A stretch of DNA of 64,000 nt from NCBI GenBank assembly GCA_016719135.1, contig JADKAV010000009.1:62001-126000 (forward strand). Direction: 5' to 3'. Below, piece after piece: positions 61,928-64,000 of the stretch. This DNA is from Micrococcales bacterium. GTDB taxonomy: Bacteria; Actinomycetota; Actinomycetes; S36-B12; UBA10799. The notes below the pieces were generated by a model. The model had not been told where the DNA came from and searched no databases. It was given only the letters and a program-made list of their open reading frames with translations. Numbering within the stretch: position 1 is the stretch's first letter; each line of letters opens with the position of its first letter. The position numbers were made by a program, and so were the translations under genes.

Positions 61928-63124
61928 TCAGCCCCGGATGGCCTCGCCGCTGTCCGGGTCGAACCAGTGCACCCGTTCCATGTCCACGGTGATCTCCACC
62001 CGGTCCTCGCGGCGGACCCGCGAGCGCGGCGAGAAGGAGGCGACCCACCGGACCTCACCAGCGGGTCCGGTGTCGAGGGCTTCGTCACCGGTCTCCTGTG
62101 CCACCAGTTTGGTGTCCTCGGTGACCACCGCGTCACCTTTGAGACTGAAGTGGACGACGATCTCCGAACCGAGTGCCTCCACCAAGGTGACAGTGCCGTT
62201 AAGGCGCCGATCCTGGGAGGCGTCCGGGGTCAGGCTGGCGTCCTCCATGTCCTCGCTGCGTACCCCGACGGCCACATCGCGCCCGATGTACTTGCGCAAG
62301 CCGGCCCGCTCGTCGAGCACAGAAGCGGGGATCACCAGGTCCTTGTCGCCGACGTGCACGGACAGCCCGTCACCGGACTGCGAGAGCCTGCCCTTGACCA
62401 TGTTCATCGGCGGCGAACCGACGAACTGTGCGACGAAAATGTTGTTCGGGTGGTCGTACACCTCTTGCGGCGGGCCCGCCTGCTGCAAGAGCCCGGCCTT
62501 CATCACTGCCATCCGGTCGCCCATCGTCATGGCCTCGACCTGATCGTGGGTGACGTAGACGGTCGTGGTGCCAAGGTCGTGGACCACTGAGGAGATCTCG
62601 GCGCGCATCTGGACCCGCAGTTTCGCATCGAGGTTGGACAGCGGTTCGTCCATCAGGAACACTGCGGGATCACGCACGATTGCCCGGCCCATCGCCACCC
62701 GCTGGCGCTGACCACCGGACAGCATGGCCGGCTTGCGGTCCAGGAACGGCCCGAGCTCCAGCATGTCCGCGGCCCGTTGAATCCTTTGGGCGATCTCATC
62801 CTTGGACATCTTGCGGATCTTCAGGCCGTAGGCGATGTTGTCGGCCACCGACAGGTGCGGGTAGAGCGCGTAGGACTGGAACACCATGGCGATGTCGCGG
62901 TCCTGCGGGGAGAGGTCGTTGACGACGCGGTCGCCGATGATCAGTTTTCCGTCGGACACGTCCTCCAGCCCGGCGATCATGCGCAGGGCGGTGGACTTAC
63001 CGCAGCCGGAGGGGCCGACGAGCACGAGGAACTCCCCGTCCTCGATCTCGAGGTTCAGATCCTGCACCGCGTGGAACCCGTTGGGGTAGACCTTCTCCAC
63101 GTGTTCGAATGCGACGTTGGCCAC
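61928..63124 (-). CDS. MalK/UgpC-type sugar ABC transporter ATPase
   Basis: 398 residues. Walker A is GPSGCGKSTALR, the Q-loop is MVFQSYALYPHLSV, the signature is LSGGQRQRVAMGRA, Walker B is VFLMDEPLSNLD and the H-loop is VTHDQVEAMTMGDRM. A C-terminal TOBE/regulatory domain of about 150 residues follows (IPASVLDERAGLRKYIGRDVAVGVRSEDM). These ATPases serve carbohydrate importers of the MalFGK type and can be shared by several systems. Confidence 0.88.
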   Translation of the reverse strand: MANVAFEHVEKVYPNGFHAVQDLNLEIEDGEFLVLVGPSGCGKSTALRMIAGLEDVSDGKLIIGDRVVNDLSPQDRDIAMVFQSYALYPHLSVADNIAYGLKIRKMSKDEIAQRIQRAADMLELGPFLDRKPAMLSGGQRQRVAMGRAIVRDPAVFLMDEPLSNLDAKLRVQMRAEISSVVHDLGTTTVYVTHDQVEAMTMGDRMAVMKAGLLQQAGPPQEVYDHPNNIFVAQFVGSPPMNMVKGRLSQSGDGLSVHVGDKDLVIPASVLDERAGLRKYIGRDVAVGVRSEDMEDASLTPDASQDRRLNGTVTLVEALGSEIVVHFSLKGDAVVTEDTKLVAQETGDEALDTGPAGEVRWVASFSPRSRVRREDRVEITVDMERVHWFDPDSGEAIRG

Positions 63125-63220
63125 AGCGCCCTCCGATTGGCTTGCCGGCCGGGTTTCATCCCGGTTCTTGTGGTCGCCACGCTAGCGCGAAATGATCGGC
63201 GTTGGCGCTGTGGCTGACCG

Positions 63221-63249
63221 GTGCGCTCGCTTCAGCGGGTGAGGCGCAC
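63221..63249. terminator. Imperfect hairpin between malK and malG-type genes
   Basis: GTGCGCTC (63221-63228) pairs with GAGGCGCAC (63241-63249), allowing one bulged G. It sits 64 bp beyond the 3' end of the minus-strand permease gene and before malK. It may end the permease transcript, implying that malK has its own promoter in 63130-63220. Confidence 0.4.
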
Positions 63250-63312
63250 GCATGAAGGTACGGCTGAATGCTTGATCAATCTTTGTGCGTGCGCGAATTG
63301 CCCGTCCCGGCC

Positions 63313-64000
63313 TCAGCCCTTGACGGCTCCGGAGGTCAGGCCCGTGACCAGGTACCGCTGCGTGAAGGCGAAGACCGTAATCATCGGAATGGCTGCCAGC
63401 AGCGCACCCGCGGCGAACTTGCCCCACTCCTGCAGGTTGCCCGACACGTAGGTCTGCATGCCCACCGCCAGGGTGGTGTCGGTCGTGTTCGGCAGCAAGG
63501 TCTGTGCGATCGCCAGTTCGTTGAAGACGAACGTGAACGTCACGAAGAACACCACGACCATGACCGGCGCCGAAAGGCGCAGCACCAGGCCGAAGAAAAT
63601 GCGCACATGACTGGCGCCGTCGATCTTCGCGGACTCGTCGATCTCGATCGGGACCGTGTCGAAGAAGCCCTTGATCAGGTAGGTGTTGACGCCCAGGGAG
63701 CCGCCCAGATAGATCAGTATCAGCCCGGTCACCGTCCCGCTGCCGAACTGCGGGAAGACCTCCGAGATCTTCGTCATCAGGATGAAGATCGCCGTGATCG
63801 CCAGGATCTGCGGGAACATCTGCAGCAGGACCAGCGACAGCAGGCCCGGACGACGTCCCTTGAAGCGCAGTCGGCTGAATGCGAAGGCTGCGGATGCCGA
63901 CATCAACGTTGAGAAGATCGCAGCCACCAGCGCCACGGTCAGCGAGTTGACGAACCAGGTCCCGTAGGGCAGACGAGGGTCGTTGAAGATAGCGCTGAAG
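63313..64000 (-). CDS. Sugar ABC transporter permease, MalG-like, 5' end missing
   Basis: The frame is open to the right edge; at least 229 residues are visible. It has membrane helices and the EAA loop in IDESAKIDGASHVRIFFGLVLRLSAP (E-A/S-A-x-x-D-G-A), which contacts the ATPase. The ending is FTQRYLVTGLTSGAVKG, the standard MalG C-terminus. The N-terminal portion and probably malF lie past 64000. It matches the maltose-type importer with the genes 58878-63124. Confidence 0.87.
   Translation of the reverse strand, partial: FSAIFNDPRLPYGTWFVNSLTVALVAAIFSTLMSASAAFAFSRLRFKGRRPGLLSLVLLQMFPQILAITAIFILMTKISEVFPQFGSGTVTGLILIYLGGSLGVNTYLIKGFFDTVPIEIDESAKIDGASHVRIFFGLVLRLSAPVMVVVFFVTFTFVFNELAIAQTLLPNTTDTTLAVGMQTYVSGNLQEWGKFAAGALLAAIPMITVFAFTQRYLVTGLTSGAVKG

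Overview
The window is a dense, G+C-rich (roughly two thirds by eye) stretch of a high-GC Actinomycetota chromosome. Support for that placement: frequent GTG starts, many 4-nt ATGA/GTGA gene overlaps, and actinobacterial families such as DUF222/13E12-type HNH proteins, a DprE2-like reductase, an MT0933-antitoxin-like mini-protein, DUF6325, DUF6328, Arr and DUF2892. Genus cannot be read from the sequence. No rRNA, prophage, integrase or CRISPR array is visible; the one RNA gene recognised is tRNA-Arg(ACG).

Layout. 0-6 kb: 3' end of a shikimate kinase-like gene, a lipase-like hydrolase, a ClC-type channel, a small K+ channel, a PAP2/diacylglycerol-kinase pair and a nucleotide-sugar epimerase. 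6-14 kb: a secreted nuclease with lamin-tail domain (frameshifted), a divergent stress cluster (USP, APC permease, USP), two mini-proteins, a GMC oxidoreductase and a large lipase-like hydrolase. 14-22 kb: an ECF sigma factor carrying its own ZAS-like zinc motif, a beta-CASP nuclease, a MacB-like exporter with MarR regulator, YaaA, a FUSC-like membrane protein and a frameshifted DprE2-like reductase. 22-33 kb: a broken DUF222-HNH gene, a DEDDh exonuclease, a P1B-5-like metal ATPase with C-terminal hemerythrin domain (frameshifted), patatin, GNAT and a TetR-ABC exporter operon. 33-46 kb: a geranylgeranyl-reductase-type enzyme, a TspO-like protein, a PLP decarboxylase, an SGNH esterase, a lycopene cyclase, an ABC exporter, a glutamine amidotransferase coupled to a rifampin ADP-ribosyltransferase, and a decayed BCCT transporter. 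46-58 kb: tRNA, TetR/beta-lactamase-fold operon, DUF6325/SHOCT pair, a 45-46 bp tandem-repeat array before an intact DUF222-HNH gene, TetR/DHA2 exporter, fasciclin protein, lytic transglycosylase and a four-gene exporter/TetR operon. 58-64 kb: alpha-glucosidase, sugar-binding lipoprotein, MalK-type ATPase and MalG-type permease.

The most unusual feature is a dispersed intergenic element present in four copies (near 2.3, 35.7, 39.4 and 40.8 kb). Each copy has three GTTGGA boxes at 19-bp spacing followed by three inverted boxes at 19-bp spacing, in exactly the same 107-bp geometry. Three copies lie within 5.2 kb, and two flank the lycopene cyclase. I do not recognise the family.

Five otherwise convincing genes between 6.8 and 26.3 kb are interrupted by small frameshifts, and none beyond 27 kb is broken in that way (the BCCT remnant is a different kind of decay). 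Either this part is under relaxed selection or the assembly carries local indel errors.
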